DNA of 64,000 bases from Veillonella caviae (GTDB lineage: Bacteria; Bacillota; Negativicutes; Veillonellales; Veillonellaceae): positions 39,672 through 103,671 of the forward strand of contig NZ_RQUY01000007.1 in assembly GCF_003992125.1 (NCBI RefSeq), in the 5' to 3' direction. Below, piece by piece: positions 23,720 through 33,011 of this stretch (its first letter is position 1; each line of letters opens with the position of its first letter). Position numbers and translations under genes: made by a program. The notes beneath the pieces are model-generated. The model saw only the letters and a list, made by a program, of their open reading frames with translations, was not told the DNA's origin and did not search any database.

Positions 23720-24382
23720 CTACAATGCCTCAAAGGTCATAACATCTTGTATACCTGGGCATTCGCGCATAAATTGTACCGTAATAGGATTCACCACAGT
23801 GTCAGTGGTAATGACCATCACCGCGTCCTTATATTTTTCTTTTCTAAATACCCGCATAGAGGCGATGTTAATATCCGACTCACTAAGCGCTTGACTAATG
23901 AGGGAAATCGCGCCTGGCCGATCCTCGTGAAACACAACAAGAGTAAACTCGTCACCAGTAATTGACATATCGTTGCCGTCCACTTCGGTAATCATGATTT
24001 GACCGCCCCCGATAGAACGGCCCACCACTGACATATGTCGATTATTGGCACCGAACATATCGAATTTCACCACATTGGGATGTCCAATATCGAGAGGGGA
24101 TTCTATGAAAGTATAGTCTAATCGAGATTCATCTGCTAGTTCCTGAGCATGGCGAATACGAGCGTCATCCTCTTTAAACCCTAAAAGACCGCCCAACAAA
24201 GCACGATCCGTGCCATGACCTTTATAAGTTTTTGCAAATGACCCATACAAAGTCATTTCTACACGTTGTGGCGTAGCACCGAAAATACACCGCGCCATTT
24301 TTCCTAGCCGCGCCGCCCCTGCAGTATGCGAACTAGACGGCCCAATCATAACGGGGCCTATAATATCAAAAATGCTGTTCAT
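23720..24382 (-). CDS. sdaAB: L-serine dehydratase, iron-sulfur dependent, beta subunit
   Basis: Beta subunit of the same enzyme. 220 residues: N-terminal catalytic-support domain beginning SIFDIIGPVMIGPSSSHTAGAARLG, and a C-terminal ACT domain from about 145 (LVVFHEDRPGAISLISQAL) that is expected to sense an amino acid. Forms an operon with sdaAA. Confidence 0.95.
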   Translation of the reverse strand: MNSIFDIIGPVMIGPSSSHTAGAARLGKMARCIFGATPQRVEMTLYGSFAKTYKGHGTDRALLGGLLGFKEDDARIRHAQELADESRLDYTFIESPLDIGHPNVVKFDMFGANNRHMSVVGRSIGGGQIMITEVDGNDMSITGDEFTLVVFHEDRPGAISLISQALSESDINIASMRVFRKEKYKDAVMVITTDTVVNPITVQFMRECPGIQDVMTFEAL

Positions 24383-24456
24383 TGTAGGACCTCTACAGAT
24401 AATACAAATGTAAATGTTATATCTATATTATATCAAGAAAATTAAACACACAACAC

Positions 24457-24490
24457 AAAAAGACCACACCGCCCAAAGACGATGTGGTCA
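24457..24490 (-). terminator. Terminator after hcp
   Basis: Minus-strand GACCACA / TGTGGTC stem followed by TTTTTG, about 65 bases past the hcp stop. Confidence 0.75.
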
Positions 24491-24554
24491 ATATAACAAC
24501 AGCCCTATCATAGAGGAGTCGAGATTAGTCTATTGTTAATACTTTCGATTTTTA

Positions 24555-26120
24555 CTAGCCCAAGATAGCTTTCATATCAGCTTCTGGTGTTGTAATAGGA
24601 TGCAATTGGAACTTGTCTACTAGAATGTTTAGTACATTGCTAGAGAAGAATTTAGGCAAGGATGGTCCGATGTAAATATTGCGGATTCCTAAAGCCAATA
24701 ATGTTAACAAGATGCACACAGCTTTTTGCTCGTACCAAGACAATACAAGTGTCAATGGCAAATCGTTTACGTCGCATTCAAATGCGCCAGCCAATGCTAC
24801 AGCCACTTGAATAGCAGAGTATGCATCGTTACATTGCCCCATATCGAGGATGCGAGGGATGCCGCCAATTTCGCCGATATTAAGGTCATTGAAACGGAAT
24901 TTGCCGCATGCCAATGTCAATACTACTGTATCTTGTGGTGTTTGTTTAACGAATTCTGTGTAGTAGTTACGACCTACTTTAGCACCGTCACAACCGCCTA
25001 CAAGGAAGAAATGTTTAATAGCGCCAGCTTTCACAGCATCAATAACAGTATCAGCAATACCAAGTACGGTGCCATGACCAAAACCTGTAGTTACTTCGTG
25101 ACCGCCATTAATACCAGTGAAATGTTGAGCTTCTTTGTAGCCACCAAGTTCGATAGCACGATTAATAACTGCGCTAAAATCTTTAGTGCCATCAGCTTTT
25201 TCTTCTACGTGTGCACAGCCATCAAAACCTACCATATCTGTAGTAAAGATATTATTTTTGTAGTTTTCTTTAGGTGGCATAATGCAGTTTGTAGTGAACA
25301 AGAATGCGCCAGGAACATCAACGAATTCTTTTTGTTGGTTTTGCCATGCTGTGCCGAAGTTACCTTTCAATTGAGGATGTTTTTTCAATTCAGGGTAAGC
25401 GTGGCAAGGAAGCATTTCACCATGGGTATAAATGTTAACACCTTTACCATCTGTTTGTTCTAACAACATGTTAAGATCGTGTAAATCGTGACCTGTTACA
25501 ACGATGAAAGGACCTGGTTCGATTGTCAAAGGTACTGTTGTTGGCACTGGAGTACCATATGTTTCAGTATTTGCTTTATCGAGGATAGCCATACATTTCA
25601 AGTTGATATGACCGAATTCCATCAATAGGTTCAACCATTCTTCTGCGCTGTGGTCTTTGGCAAATTCAACCATACCTTTTACGAACCATGCATCAACATC
25701 AGCATCATGAAAACCGAGGCGTGCTGCATGCCATGCATAAGCAGCCATACCGCGCATACCAAGTAATAATGTAGAGCGAAGAGATACGATATCTTCTTCA
25801 CCTTTCCACAATTGTTCCCAATCAAAATTTTGTTGAGTGCTATCAATTTTCGCATGATATGCATTTACTTCGTCGATGAATTCTTGCATACGATCTTCAG
25901 AGAAGTTTACGTTTGTTACACACATGAACAAACCACGCATTAAATAATCAATGCCTTCTTTTGTGTGACCTTTAACATCTAATGCACGAGCTAAGCCAAC
26001 CAAAGCAGCCGTTAACTCATCTTGTTGATTTGCAACAGTAGCAGTTTTACCACATACGCCTTGTACAGTACAGCCACCTGGTGCTGCCGATTGTTCACAT
26101 TGATAACAGAACATGCTCAT
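24555..26120 (-). CDS. hcp: Hybrid cluster protein (hydroxylamine reductase)
   Basis: Iron-sulfur-oxygen protein that reduces hydroxylamine in vitro and detoxifies nitric oxide in anaerobes. 521 residues. Cys5, Cys8, Cys17 and Cys23 bind the N-terminal [4Fe-4S] cluster. Ligands of the hybrid cluster are seen at TGINGGHEVTTGFGHG, FLFTTNCIMPP, VGFDGCAHVEE, FLVGGCDGAKVGR, TLACGKFRFN and MGQCNDAYSAI. AAGGAGG precedes the start. It is divergent from a Crp/Fnr-family regulator, an arrangement typical of HcpR-controlled hcp genes. Confidence 0.96.
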   Translation of the reverse strand: MSMFCYQCEQSAAPGGCTVQGVCGKTATVANQQDELTAALVGLARALDVKGHTKEGIDYLMRGLFMCVTNVNFSEDRMQEFIDEVNAYHAKIDSTQQNFDWEQLWKGEEDIVSLRSTLLLGMRGMAAYAWHAARLGFHDADVDAWFVKGMVEFAKDHSAEEWLNLLMEFGHINLKCMAILDKANTETYGTPVPTTVPLTIEPGPFIVVTGHDLHDLNMLLEQTDGKGVNIYTHGEMLPCHAYPELKKHPQLKGNFGTAWQNQQKEFVDVPGAFLFTTNCIMPPKENYKNNIFTTDMVGFDGCAHVEEKADGTKDFSAVINRAIELGGYKEAQHFTGINGGHEVTTGFGHGTVLGIADTVIDAVKAGAIKHFFLVGGCDGAKVGRNYYTEFVKQTPQDTVVLTLACGKFRFNDLNIGEIGGIPRILDMGQCNDAYSAIQVAVALAGAFECDVNDLPLTLVLSWYEQKAVCILLTLLALGIRNIYIGPSLPKFFSSNVLNILVDKFQLHPITTPEADMKAILG

Positions 26121-26280
26121 TATAGTTCCTCCTTTGCGAGACTTCCTCGCATCTTAGACTCTAACACATATACGATACGCTCGTTTTTACGAGTATGATT
26201 CGTGATTACATTGAAAGTATACCCTATACGTGTTACAATTTCTGTAGCTTGAGCAACAAAAATAAAACTTTTTAGAAAAT

Positions 26281-26325
26281 ATTATAGTCCTATGACTATT
26301 TACAATTATTATACAATAATTATTG
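26281..26325 (-). promoter_or_regulatory. hcp promoter region with palindromic candidate regulator site
   Basis: Minus-strand -10 TATAAT at 26281-26286 with no good -35. In its place is a palindrome at 26303-26325 with arms CAATTATTAT and ATAATTATTG around ACA; 9 of 10 pairs match. Its centre (26314) is about 40 bases from the expected start point, the classical position for a Crp/Fnr-type activator. The remaining part of the 284-base divergent gap shows nothing firm. Confidence 0.55.
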
Positions 26326-26404
26326 CTATTTATCGGTATCAATCATCACAAACAAGATGAATCGATTAAGCATACATTTCATTATAAAAATATAGGAGGT
26401 TTCC

Positions 26405-27130
26405 ATGATTAAACAAATCTTATCGGAAACTATCATCAATCAATATATGCCTGTCTTAAAAAAATGCCCTCTCTTTAAAGGTTTAGACACACCTGAATTA
26501 AAAAGCTATTTACAAAACGCGAAAGTTATCATCCAATCTTATAAGAAAAATGATTTCATTGCTATTTCTGGAGATTCTATGGAAGGCATCGGTGTCATTT
26601 TGGAAGGTAGCGCTATGCTTACTAGAGAAAATGTACTGGGCCAACGCGTCATTATGGCCAACCTTGAATCATCTGCCATGTTCGGTGAAGCATTATTATT
26701 TAGTAAACTCCCTCTCTGGCCAGCTACCATAAAAGCTATGAAACCATCAAAAATCATGTTCATCCCTTTAGAGACCTTTATTGAAACATTACCAGATTGT
26801 CATCAATGTCAAACAAAAATCCTTTCTAATCTATTAGAAGATTTATCAGAAAAAGCATTACTCTTAACTCGTAAAGTACATTATTTAACATTAAAGGGCA
26901 TGCGCGAAAAAATCTTTGCTTATTTTACAGATTTACATACCATCCAACATAGTGAAACCCTTCTGTTACCTCACAATAGAGAGCAAATGGCGGAAGTTCT
27001 CAATGTATCTCGCACAGCCCTTAGCCGTGAGCTTGGTCGCCTTCGCGATGAAGGTATTATCGATATTAGCGGCAAAACAGTAACACTATTAGAATTAGAA
27101 GAAATTATGGAATTTGGATTTAATAACTAA
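26405..27130 (+). CDS. Crp/Fnr family transcriptional regulator (HcpR-like)
   Basis: 241 residues: cyclic-nucleotide-binding-like sensor domain at about 15-140 and a helix-turn-helix at about 190-215 (REQMAEVLNVSRTALSRELG). The winged end reads LRDEGIIDISGKTVTL. There is no Fnr-type N-terminal cysteine cluster. Its divergent placement from hcp suggests it senses nitrosative stress and activates hcp, as HcpR does; that is inference. Start follows TAGGAGG. Confidence 0.88.
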   Translation: MIKQILSETIINQYMPVLKKCPLFKGLDTPELKSYLQNAKVIIQSYKKNDFIAISGDSMEGIGVILEGSAMLTRENVLGQRVIMANLESSAMFGEALLFSKLPLWPATIKAMKPSKIMFIPLETFIETLPDCHQCQTKILSNLLEDLSEKALLLTRKVHYLTLKGMREKIFAYFTDLHTIQHSETLLLPHNREQMAEVLNVSRTALSRELGRLRDEGIIDISGKTVTLLELEEIMEFGFNN

Positions 27131-27174
27131 ATAAAAGTCACCCACAATCGATTCTTATAATCGTTCAGATACAG

Positions 27175-27210
27175 AAAACGCCTGCAACTTAACTGTTACA
27201 GGCGTTTTTT
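27175..27210 (+). terminator. Terminator after Crp/Fnr regulator
   Basis: AAAACGCCTG / CAGGCGTTTT stem followed by T. It can also serve the convergent gene ending at 27254. Confidence 0.82.
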
Positions 27211-27253
27211 GCATGCTTAGTGCAATCCAACAACACTATATATTTTATATACT

Positions 27254-28771
27254 TTAGAACCAACGAGATAAATCGAATTCTTCTCCAATCGTGGCTTTCA
27301 CATGAGCACGTCCTAAATAAAGCCCTAACAATGTTAGGGATATACGACTCATTGGGCTTGTATCATATACGTCAGCCAAATCTGATAGAACTGGCGAAAT
27401 ATTATCCATAATTTCCCGTGCCTCTACTCCTCTAAAGGCAGTCGGTTTACTTTTCATAAGCGCCAACAAATCACGTTGTACCACAGCATCAGAAATACGC
27501 GTTTCACGGAAGAATCGCGGTGCTAACGATTCATCAACCATAGCCAATTTATAGAGGTTTGAGTTTAAACTACGTACTACAAACCGCGAATCTACGCCAC
27601 GGCCATCGGTAACACGGAACAATTCTTCTTTTGTAAAACCGCGGAAATTGAATACAAATGGATAAGAATTGCTCAATAATTGCGTCAATGTTACTTGTTC
27701 CCGTTCGGACTGCGTGCAGCGTAAATATTCAAGTTGACGATAGAATGAATTATCTAATGGCAAATCTGAGATAAAAGGTTCGATATATTTTTCCACATAA
27801 TGTTTAAAATGAATTCGCCCATAATTATTAGAATTACGGGAGTACTGTAACATCAAAGTTAACGCCATCACTTGGAAATGCCCCAATGTAAGATGTGGCA
27901 ACACGCGCAACGCATCGAAGGCCACTAAGTATGGCGTACTCGATTTAGGTGATTGCACTACATCAAGGAATGACTCAAGAGCTGCCATTTTCATCCAATC
28001 TGTAGGCGTCGCAGCATAAGCTTTTTGCATCGCCATCAACGCTTCTTGAATAATGATATTGTGAAGCAATGCATTGACTTCGCTAAGTTTTAAAATTCCT
28101 AGGGCCGCCAAAGCTTCACGAGTAATATCCTCAACGTAATGTAGCGAATCTCCACGAATGACACCAAAAGCCTGTATAAATGGTTCTACAGCCATAGCTA
28201 CACGCTTATCCTCTTGCGCCGCTTGTGCCCATTGTCCAGTAGCTGGTTCTTCGTCTTCCACTACTGATTGCATTAACTCTGCATCGATTTCCGCAGCATT
28301 AAATAATCGCGTTTCTTCTAACATGGAAGGACCTTGTGGTTTAGATATTTCCACTCCTTCAGCACCAATCATTTGAGTTGATTCTAAGGAAATTTCACGA
28401 GTAGCTTCTAGTACATCCACAGACTCGCCAAGGGCGATTGTGTCCTCTACTGCACTTGGTTCAACTGAGATACATTGACTATCATCACCATTTGCAGTAA
28501 CTGTATCACAATCTAATAACTCCGCTGTAGCACTAGTACCTGCATCCTCTACATGATTAGATTCAGTAGTAATGTTGCTTTTACTAGGCTCTTTATATTT
28601 CGGCGCAATATGCACCTTTTCTTGTTCATACAAGGTACGATGGTCATTTTGTTTTTTAGTTGGTTCTAAACTTTCAAAATTTTCATTTTTATTAAATACC
28701 GCGTAGCACACCAGAAAAAATCCAATCGCTACACCAGCTAATACGACATAGGGAATCAAACCTGACATCAT
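27254..28771 (-). CDS. Membrane-anchored protein of unknown function
   Basis: 505 residues. One N-terminal membrane helix (about 5-24), a polar, acidic, low-complexity linker (about 25-190, many Glu/Ser/Thr), then a compact alpha-helical region to the end (for example LALLKLSEVNALLHNIIIQEALMAM-like helices and LLSNSYPFVFNFRGFTKEELF). The layout suggests a bitopic protein with the helical domain in the cytoplasm or periplasm. I recognise no family. It ends 10 bases after the DUF436 gene and is probably cotranscribed with it. Confidence 0.75.
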   Translation of the reverse strand: MMSGLIPYVVLAGVAIGFFLVCYAVFNKNENFESLEPTKKQNDHRTLYEQEKVHIAPKYKEPSKSNITTESNHVEDAGTSATAELLDCDTVTANGDDSQCISVEPSAVEDTIALGESVDVLEATREISLESTQMIGAEGVEISKPQGPSMLEETRLFNAAEIDAELMQSVVEDEEPATGQWAQAAQEDKRVAMAVEPFIQAFGVIRGDSLHYVEDITREALAALGILKLSEVNALLHNIIIQEALMAMQKAYAATPTDWMKMAALESFLDVVQSPKSSTPYLVAFDALRVLPHLTLGHFQVMALTLMLQYSRNSNNYGRIHFKHYVEKYIEPFISDLPLDNSFYRQLEYLRCTQSEREQVTLTQLLSNSYPFVFNFRGFTKEELFRVTDGRGVDSRFVVRSLNSNLYKLAMVDESLAPRFFRETRISDAVVQRDLLALMKSKPTAFRGVEAREIMDNISPVLSDLADVYDTSPMSRISLTLLGLYLGRAHVKATIGEEFDLSRWF

Positions 28772-28780
28772 GGTCTCCTC

Positions 28781-29332
28781 TTACAACAATGATTCATTGT
28801 ACACAGCTCGGCTGCCACCAATACTCTTAGGGCGCACACGACATGCTGTTACGTGAGCATTGCCAATTTCTTTAATGGACATGCGAACCGGCACCGCCAC
28901 ATGTTTCATATGCATGCCAATGAAAGTATCTCCTATATCGATACCACCATGAGCTTCAATATATTCCACTGCTGCCGGGTTATTAAACCGCGCATAGGCA
29001 GTCATCGCCATGGCACCACCAGCATGCAATTGAGGTACTACATTAACTTCTTCTTCCCAAGTGATAGCACTTCGCTCCACAATGAGCGCACGGTTTAAAT
29101 GTTCACAACATTGCACTGCTAATTGAATACCATATTCGTGCACTGCCTTATATATTTCATCGAATACTACCTCAGCCACATCGATATGAGAATCGGTGCC
29201 GATTTTATTTCCCCGTACTTCACTAGTCGAGCAGCCAACTACAAAAAATTGACCTGGTTCCATTTTTGCTACAGCCAATAACTCTGACATAGCTACACGA
29301 GTAGACTCGCGAATTCCATCTATAGTATGCAT
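28781..29332 (-). CDS. DUF436/TIGR01440 family protein (YwlG-like)
   Basis: 183 residues when started at the ATG at 29332, which has GAGGGG upstream and begins MHTIDGIRESTRVAMSELL as in homologues. A longer frame to 29431 would add 33 residues unlike the family. Conserved pieces are VVGCSTSEVRGNKIGT, CEHLNRALIVER and GGIDIGDTFIGMHMKHVAVPV. The family is widespread in Firmicutes but its role is unknown to me. Confidence 0.88.
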   Translation of the reverse strand: MHTIDGIRESTRVAMSELLAVAKMEPGQFFVVGCSTSEVRGNKIGTDSHIDVAEVVFDEIYKAVHEYGIQLAVQCCEHLNRALIVERSAITWEEEVNVVPQLHAGGAMAMTAYARFNNPAAVEYIEAHGGIDIGDTFIGMHMKHVAVPVRMSIKEIGNAHVTACRVRPKSIGGSRAVYNESLL

Positions 29333-29522
29333 AATCTCGCCCCTCTTCGTTGCTAAATAGTCTATATGTATGTTAACACAAAATGCAGTCAATTTGTAGA
29401 GTTTACTAAAAAGGAATACATTAAATTGCATAAGACTTTATATAATACTAAAAGGGCTTATACCATTATGCTGTTATAACAGGATCTGCGCATAGTAATA
29501 TTGGCTCTTGTATGTAAAATAC

Positions 29523-29550
29523 AAAAAGAGGCTTGTTACCAAGCCTCTTT
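29523..29550 (-). terminator. Terminator after fumarase
   Basis: Minus-strand AAAGAGGCTTG / CAAGCCTCTTT with T-rich tail, 20 bases past the beta-subunit stop. Confidence 0.85.
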
Positions 29551-29569
29551 CAATCACTCAATGGTGATA

Positions 29570-30130
29570 TTAGATTTTTCTGTAAGGTTTTTGACCTTCT
29601 TCGTAGAAGTTGTTACCTTCAGTATCACCAACTACGATGCATGGGAAGTCTTCAACTGTCAATTCAGCCAAAGCTTCTGGACCAAGTTCACCATATGCAA
29701 GTACTTCGTATTTTTTGATGGATTTAGCAATCAATGCTGCAGCGCCACCAACTGCTGCGAAGTATGTGCAACCATTTTTCTTCATGGATTCAACTACTTC
29801 TGGTTTACGGGAACCTTTACCAATCATGCCTTTGATACCTTGATCAAGCATTGTTGGTGTGTAAGCATCCATACGACCGGAAGTTGTAGGACCAGCGGAA
29901 CCAATTGGATCACCAGGTTTTGCAGGTGTTGGGCCAAGATAGTAAACGAATTTATTAGTCCAATCGATTGGTAATTTTTCACCACGTGCCAAAGCTTCAG
30001 TCATAACTTTATGAGCAGCGTCACGAGCGGAGTAAATTTTGCCAGTGATAAGAACGCTATCACCAACTTTTAATTTACGGGAAAACTCTTCATTATATTC
30101 TTCAGTATTAATACGAATTGTTTCAGACAT
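29570..30130 (-). CDS. Fumarate hydratase class I, beta subunit
   Basis: C-terminal half of the two-subunit iron-sulfur fumarase. 186 residues, with the swivelling-domain signature AGPTTSGRMDAYTPTML and GKGSRKPEVVESMKKNGC. It follows the alpha subunit by 19 bases. Interconverts malate and fumarate, which fits reductive succinate/propionate formation. The related L-tartrate dehydratase is the main alternative; the neighbourhood does not favour it. Confidence 0.92.
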   Translation of the reverse strand: MSETIRINTEEYNEEFSRKLKVGDSVLITGKIYSARDAAHKVMTEALARGEKLPIDWTNKFVYYLGPTPAKPGDPIGSAGPTTSGRMDAYTPTMLDQGIKGMIGKGSRKPEVVESMKKNGCTYFAAVGGAAALIAKSIKKYEVLAYGELGPEALAELTVEDFPCIVVGDTEGNNFYEEGQKPYRKI

Positions 30131-30149
30131 ATTATTTACCTCCTATCGA

Positions 30150-30992
30150 TTAAAGTTCTACGTGAGCATGACGAGCAGCATGACACATAATAGTAACTGC
30201 AACAGGAAGACCTGCGATATGAGTTGGGCCCCATTCGATGTTTACACCAATGCAAGTTGTAGTACCGCCCAATTGTGGTCCGATACCAGTTTTATTAACC
30301 ATTTCCAAAATTTCTTCTTCCAATTTTGCATAGTCTGCATCTTTGTGAGGTGCGTTAATGTCGCGAAGCAAAGCTTTTTTGGACAATACAGCAGCTTGGT
30401 CCATAGTACCACCGATACCTACGCCAAGTACGATTGGAGGGCATGGGTTAGGACCAGCTTTTTTAACGATTTCAAGAACCGCATTTTTAACGCCTGCAAC
30501 GCCGTCAGCTGGAACAAGCATAGCTACGCCAGATTTGTTTTCGGAACCAAAACCTTTAAGTTCTACTTGGATATCTACTTTATCGCCAGGAACGATGTCT
30601 GTGTAGATGATAGCAGGTGTATTGTCTTGTGTATTTTTACGGTTGAACAATGGTTCACCTACAACGGATTTACGAAGGTAACCTTCGATGTAACCAGCTG
30701 CAACACCAGCATTGATAGCTTCAGTAAGATCGCCACCAACGAAATGTACATCTTGACCTACTTTTAGGAATACCATTGTCATACCAGTATCTTGGCAGTA
30801 TGGACGATCTTCTTTATCAGCAATTTCTGCATTTTCGATAAGTTGATCAAGAACAATACGACCTACTGGAGACTCTTCTGTTTCGCGGCCTTTTTTCAAG
30901 CCTTCATAAATGTCTTTTGGCAAGTGGTAAGCTGCATCCATACATAATTGACGGATTGTTTTTGTGATTTCAGATACATTAATCTCGCGCAA
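30150..30992 (-). CDS. Fumarate hydratase class I, alpha subunit
   Basis: Catalytic subunit that binds the [4Fe-4S] cluster. 280 residues. The three expected cysteines are Cys66 in YCQDTG, one in AGPNPCPPIVLGVGIGG and one in LGGTTTCIGVNIEW. GGAGGG precedes the start at 30992. First gene of the fumarase operon with a good promoter upstream. Confidence 0.93.
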   Translation of the reverse strand: MREINVSEITKTIRQLCMDAAYHLPKDIYEGLKKGRETEESPVGRIVLDQLIENAEIADKEDRPYCQDTGMTMVFLKVGQDVHFVGGDLTEAINAGVAAGYIEGYLRKSVVGEPLFNRKNTQDNTPAIIYTDIVPGDKVDIQVELKGFGSENKSGVAMLVPADGVAGVKNAVLEIVKKAGPNPCPPIVLGVGIGGTMDQAAVLSKKALLRDINAPHKDADYAKLEEEILEMVNKTGIGPQLGGTTTCIGVNIEWGPTHIAGLPVAVTIMCHAARHAHVEL

Positions 30993-31088
30993 GATAATCC
31001 CTCCTCAGGAAAATAATTGGATATTAACTCTAATACCATGAGATACATTTTTCTCAAAGCGTTAAGCTAAGATTAACTCTATGTCTCC

Positions 31089-31117
31089 ATACTAGCACAC
31101 TACTGAAAGGCTTTCAA
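31089..31117 (-). promoter_or_regulatory. Promoter of the fumarase operon
   Basis: Minus strand TTGAAA (31112-31117), 17 bases ending in TGC, TAGTAT (31089-31094). About 95 bases ahead of the alpha-subunit start. The AT-rich remainder of 31118-31609 shows no gene with a ribosome binding site. Confidence 0.62.
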
Positions 31118-31609
31118 CGCTTTACCTATACACTTTTCACAATGAAATTTATCGATTTGATATTAATTATCAATGATTAATTATACTGTTTTTATTCACT
31201 TTTCTGAGACACTCTTAGTAGGTTCACACTCTATAAAAGTAGATAAATACTGTAATAAATCTCACAATATCAAAACGCATATGCTTCGCTACCGTTACTT
31301 ATCAGATAAATTAGTACAATTTATTCTTTTTTGCAATAAGAACATTTCTCATTTTCACGAAGTAAGTTTTCAATTATGATATTGCATAACGATGTAATTC
31401 AATATAGTTAAATTGCTAATTAACTGAAGAGCAACTTTTAAAAATCCCCCTACAATCCGCATAATAAAAGGATTTATAACACTCTATCGAATGCATTGGT
31501 TTTTATAACTATATTATCAGATTTTTTTGATAACTCATCAGCAATCATTATCTATGTGTTTTTATCATAACCTATGCATAGGAATTTTATTTTTTTCTAA
31601 AAAAAAGAC

Positions 31610-31638
31610 TTGCTATTATATATATATTCGTTTATAAT
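31610..31638 (+). promoter_or_regulatory. Promoter of tRNA-Asn-Glu-Val cluster
   Basis: TTGCTA (31610-31615), 17-base spacer, TATAAT (31633-31638), 14 bases ahead of the first tRNA. Confidence 0.75.
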
Positions 31639-31652
31639 TACGAATATATTAT

Positions 31653-31728
31653 TCCTCGATAGCTCAGTCGGTAGAGCAATCGGCTGTTAACCGATCGGTC
31701 GTAGGTTCGAGTCCTACTCGAGGAGCCA
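31653..31728 (+). tRNA. tRNA-Asn (GTT)
   Basis: 76 bases, acceptor TCCTCGA/TCGAGGA, CCA encoded, anticodon stem ATCGG/CCGAT with loop CTGTTAA. Confidence 0.95.
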
Positions 31729-31737
31729 ACTTTATAT

Positions 31738-31812
31738 GGCCCGTTGGTCAAGCGGTTAAGACACCGCCCTTTCACGGCGGTATCCCGGGTTCGATTCCCG
31801 GACGGGTCACCA
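31738..31812 (+). tRNA. tRNA-Glu (TTC)
   Basis: 75 bases, CCA encoded, anticodon stem CCGCC/GGCGG with loop CTTTCAC. Confidence 0.95.
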
Positions 31813-31815
31813 CAT

Positions 31816-31891
<76 letters not shown>

Positions 31892-31896
31892 ATGTA

Positions 31897-31925
31897 GAAG
31901 CAAGCTGTAGCTTGCTTCTTTTTTG
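31897..31925 (+). terminator. Terminator of tRNA-Asn-Glu-Val cluster
   Basis: GAAGCAAGC / GCTTGCTTC perfect stem with a four-base loop and seven T, starting 5 bases after tRNA-Val. Confidence 0.9.
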
Positions 31926-31991
31926 TTTTATTCTATAATTTGTTTTATTCTATAATATATTACTAATCTCATATATATGAAAGAGTTTATT

Positions 31992-32888
31992 ATGACACAT
32001 ACATTACAACGCATCATTACACATACTATGTTAGCTATAACATTTACTTTCACCACAGCTAGCGCAGCTAACATCGATATACAACCCTTAGGCAATTATT
32101 CTATCCCAATAGCACCTGCAAAAGCAACAATGTCACAAAACACAATCGAGTCTAATCAATTAAAGCAATCACAAGTAGAAATAAGCCCTATTCAAATTAC
32201 ATCTACCAAAGATAGTGCAACTGCCATTGAAAGCAGCCAAGAACTAACAGATCACAACACTTCGTCAAGCTACGATGGTCATTTAAAAAATTTCCCATTG
32301 CGCACGGTAACACTCGTAATCCCAACAGCATTAAAACATCAAAGCACTGCAGCATTTGGTAAATATTTATCCGATTCTATTGCTAATGTGTTAAAATACC
32401 CATACTACAATACTACAATTCTGAACACCCATGTACCTTTGCCACAGCTAACGTCCGTTGATTTGGCACAAATTGCAACTGAACAACAGTCAGATATAGT
32501 CATCATGCCAATCCCATTACAAGACGTATACGTACAACGTCCAATGCATTTCATTAATCAAATGTACTTTGATGACATCGATGATATGTATATCCAAGCT
32601 AACGTAAGTGCATTAATTTACTACTATGACACTAGCGAAAGAGTAGTCCATACCATACGTAGCAGATTCAGCCAAACTGATGATGTCCTCACAATGCCAA
32701 CACATGAATCCATTTGGAACAAAGTATCTAAAACACTGCTCGATAAATTACCATACAAACGTATTCCTACCGATCATGATCGCTATCAATCACCTACTAT
32801 CAATACAAAAAGATCAGAGGCAACAGATTTCCAAGTAGAACAACCTAAAAATACACGCTATTCTTTACAAGGAGTAAGCGTGTTATAG
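31992..32888 (+). CDS. Secreted protein of unknown function
   Basis: About 298 residues if started at the ATG at 31992; an in-frame ATG at 31977 adds five. The N-terminus is a signal peptide (MTHTLQRIITHTMLAITFTF and cleavage likely after ASA). Residues about 30-95 are Ser/Thr/Gln-rich linker; the remaining part has a mixed alpha/beta pattern with LRTVTLVIPTALK and SDIVIMPIPLQDVYV, which resembles small outer-membrane-associated lipoprotein-like folds, but I recognise no family. No clear ribosome binding site. A bidirectional terminator follows. Confidence 0.7.
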   Translation: MTHTLQRIITHTMLAITFTFTTASAANIDIQPLGNYSIPIAPAKATMSQNTIESNQLKQSQVEISPIQITSTKDSATAIESSQELTDHNTSSSYDGHLKNFPLRTVTLVIPTALKHQSTAAFGKYLSDSIANVLKYPYYNTTILNTHVPLPQLTSVDLAQIATEQQSDIVIMPIPLQDVYVQRPMHFINQMYFDDIDDMYIQANVSALIYYYDTSERVVHTIRSRFSQTDDVLTMPTHESIWNKVSKTLLDKLPYKRIPTDHDRYQSPTINTKRSEATDFQVEQPKNTRYSLQGVSVL

Positions 32889-32918
32889 ACCCTCCATTAC
32901 GAGTAATGGTAATGAGAA

Positions 32919-32948
32919 CAAAAATCCACCTCAACAGGTGGATTTTTT
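32919..32948. terminator. Bidirectional terminator between secreted protein and atpC
   Basis: AAAAATCCACC / GGTGGATTTTTT stem with a 6-base loop. Works for the plus-strand gene and lies 65 bases past the atpC stop on the other strand. Confidence 0.85.
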
Positions 32949-33011
32949 GTTCTTATATCACTCTATCATAGTACGACTAAATCAAGTCTACACAAAGAGC
33001 CCCTATCATGA

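Noticed and set aside
31173..31379. 68-codon plus-strand frame in the fumarase-tRNA gap
   Set aside because: No ribosome binding site and AT-rich composition without protein-like pattern.
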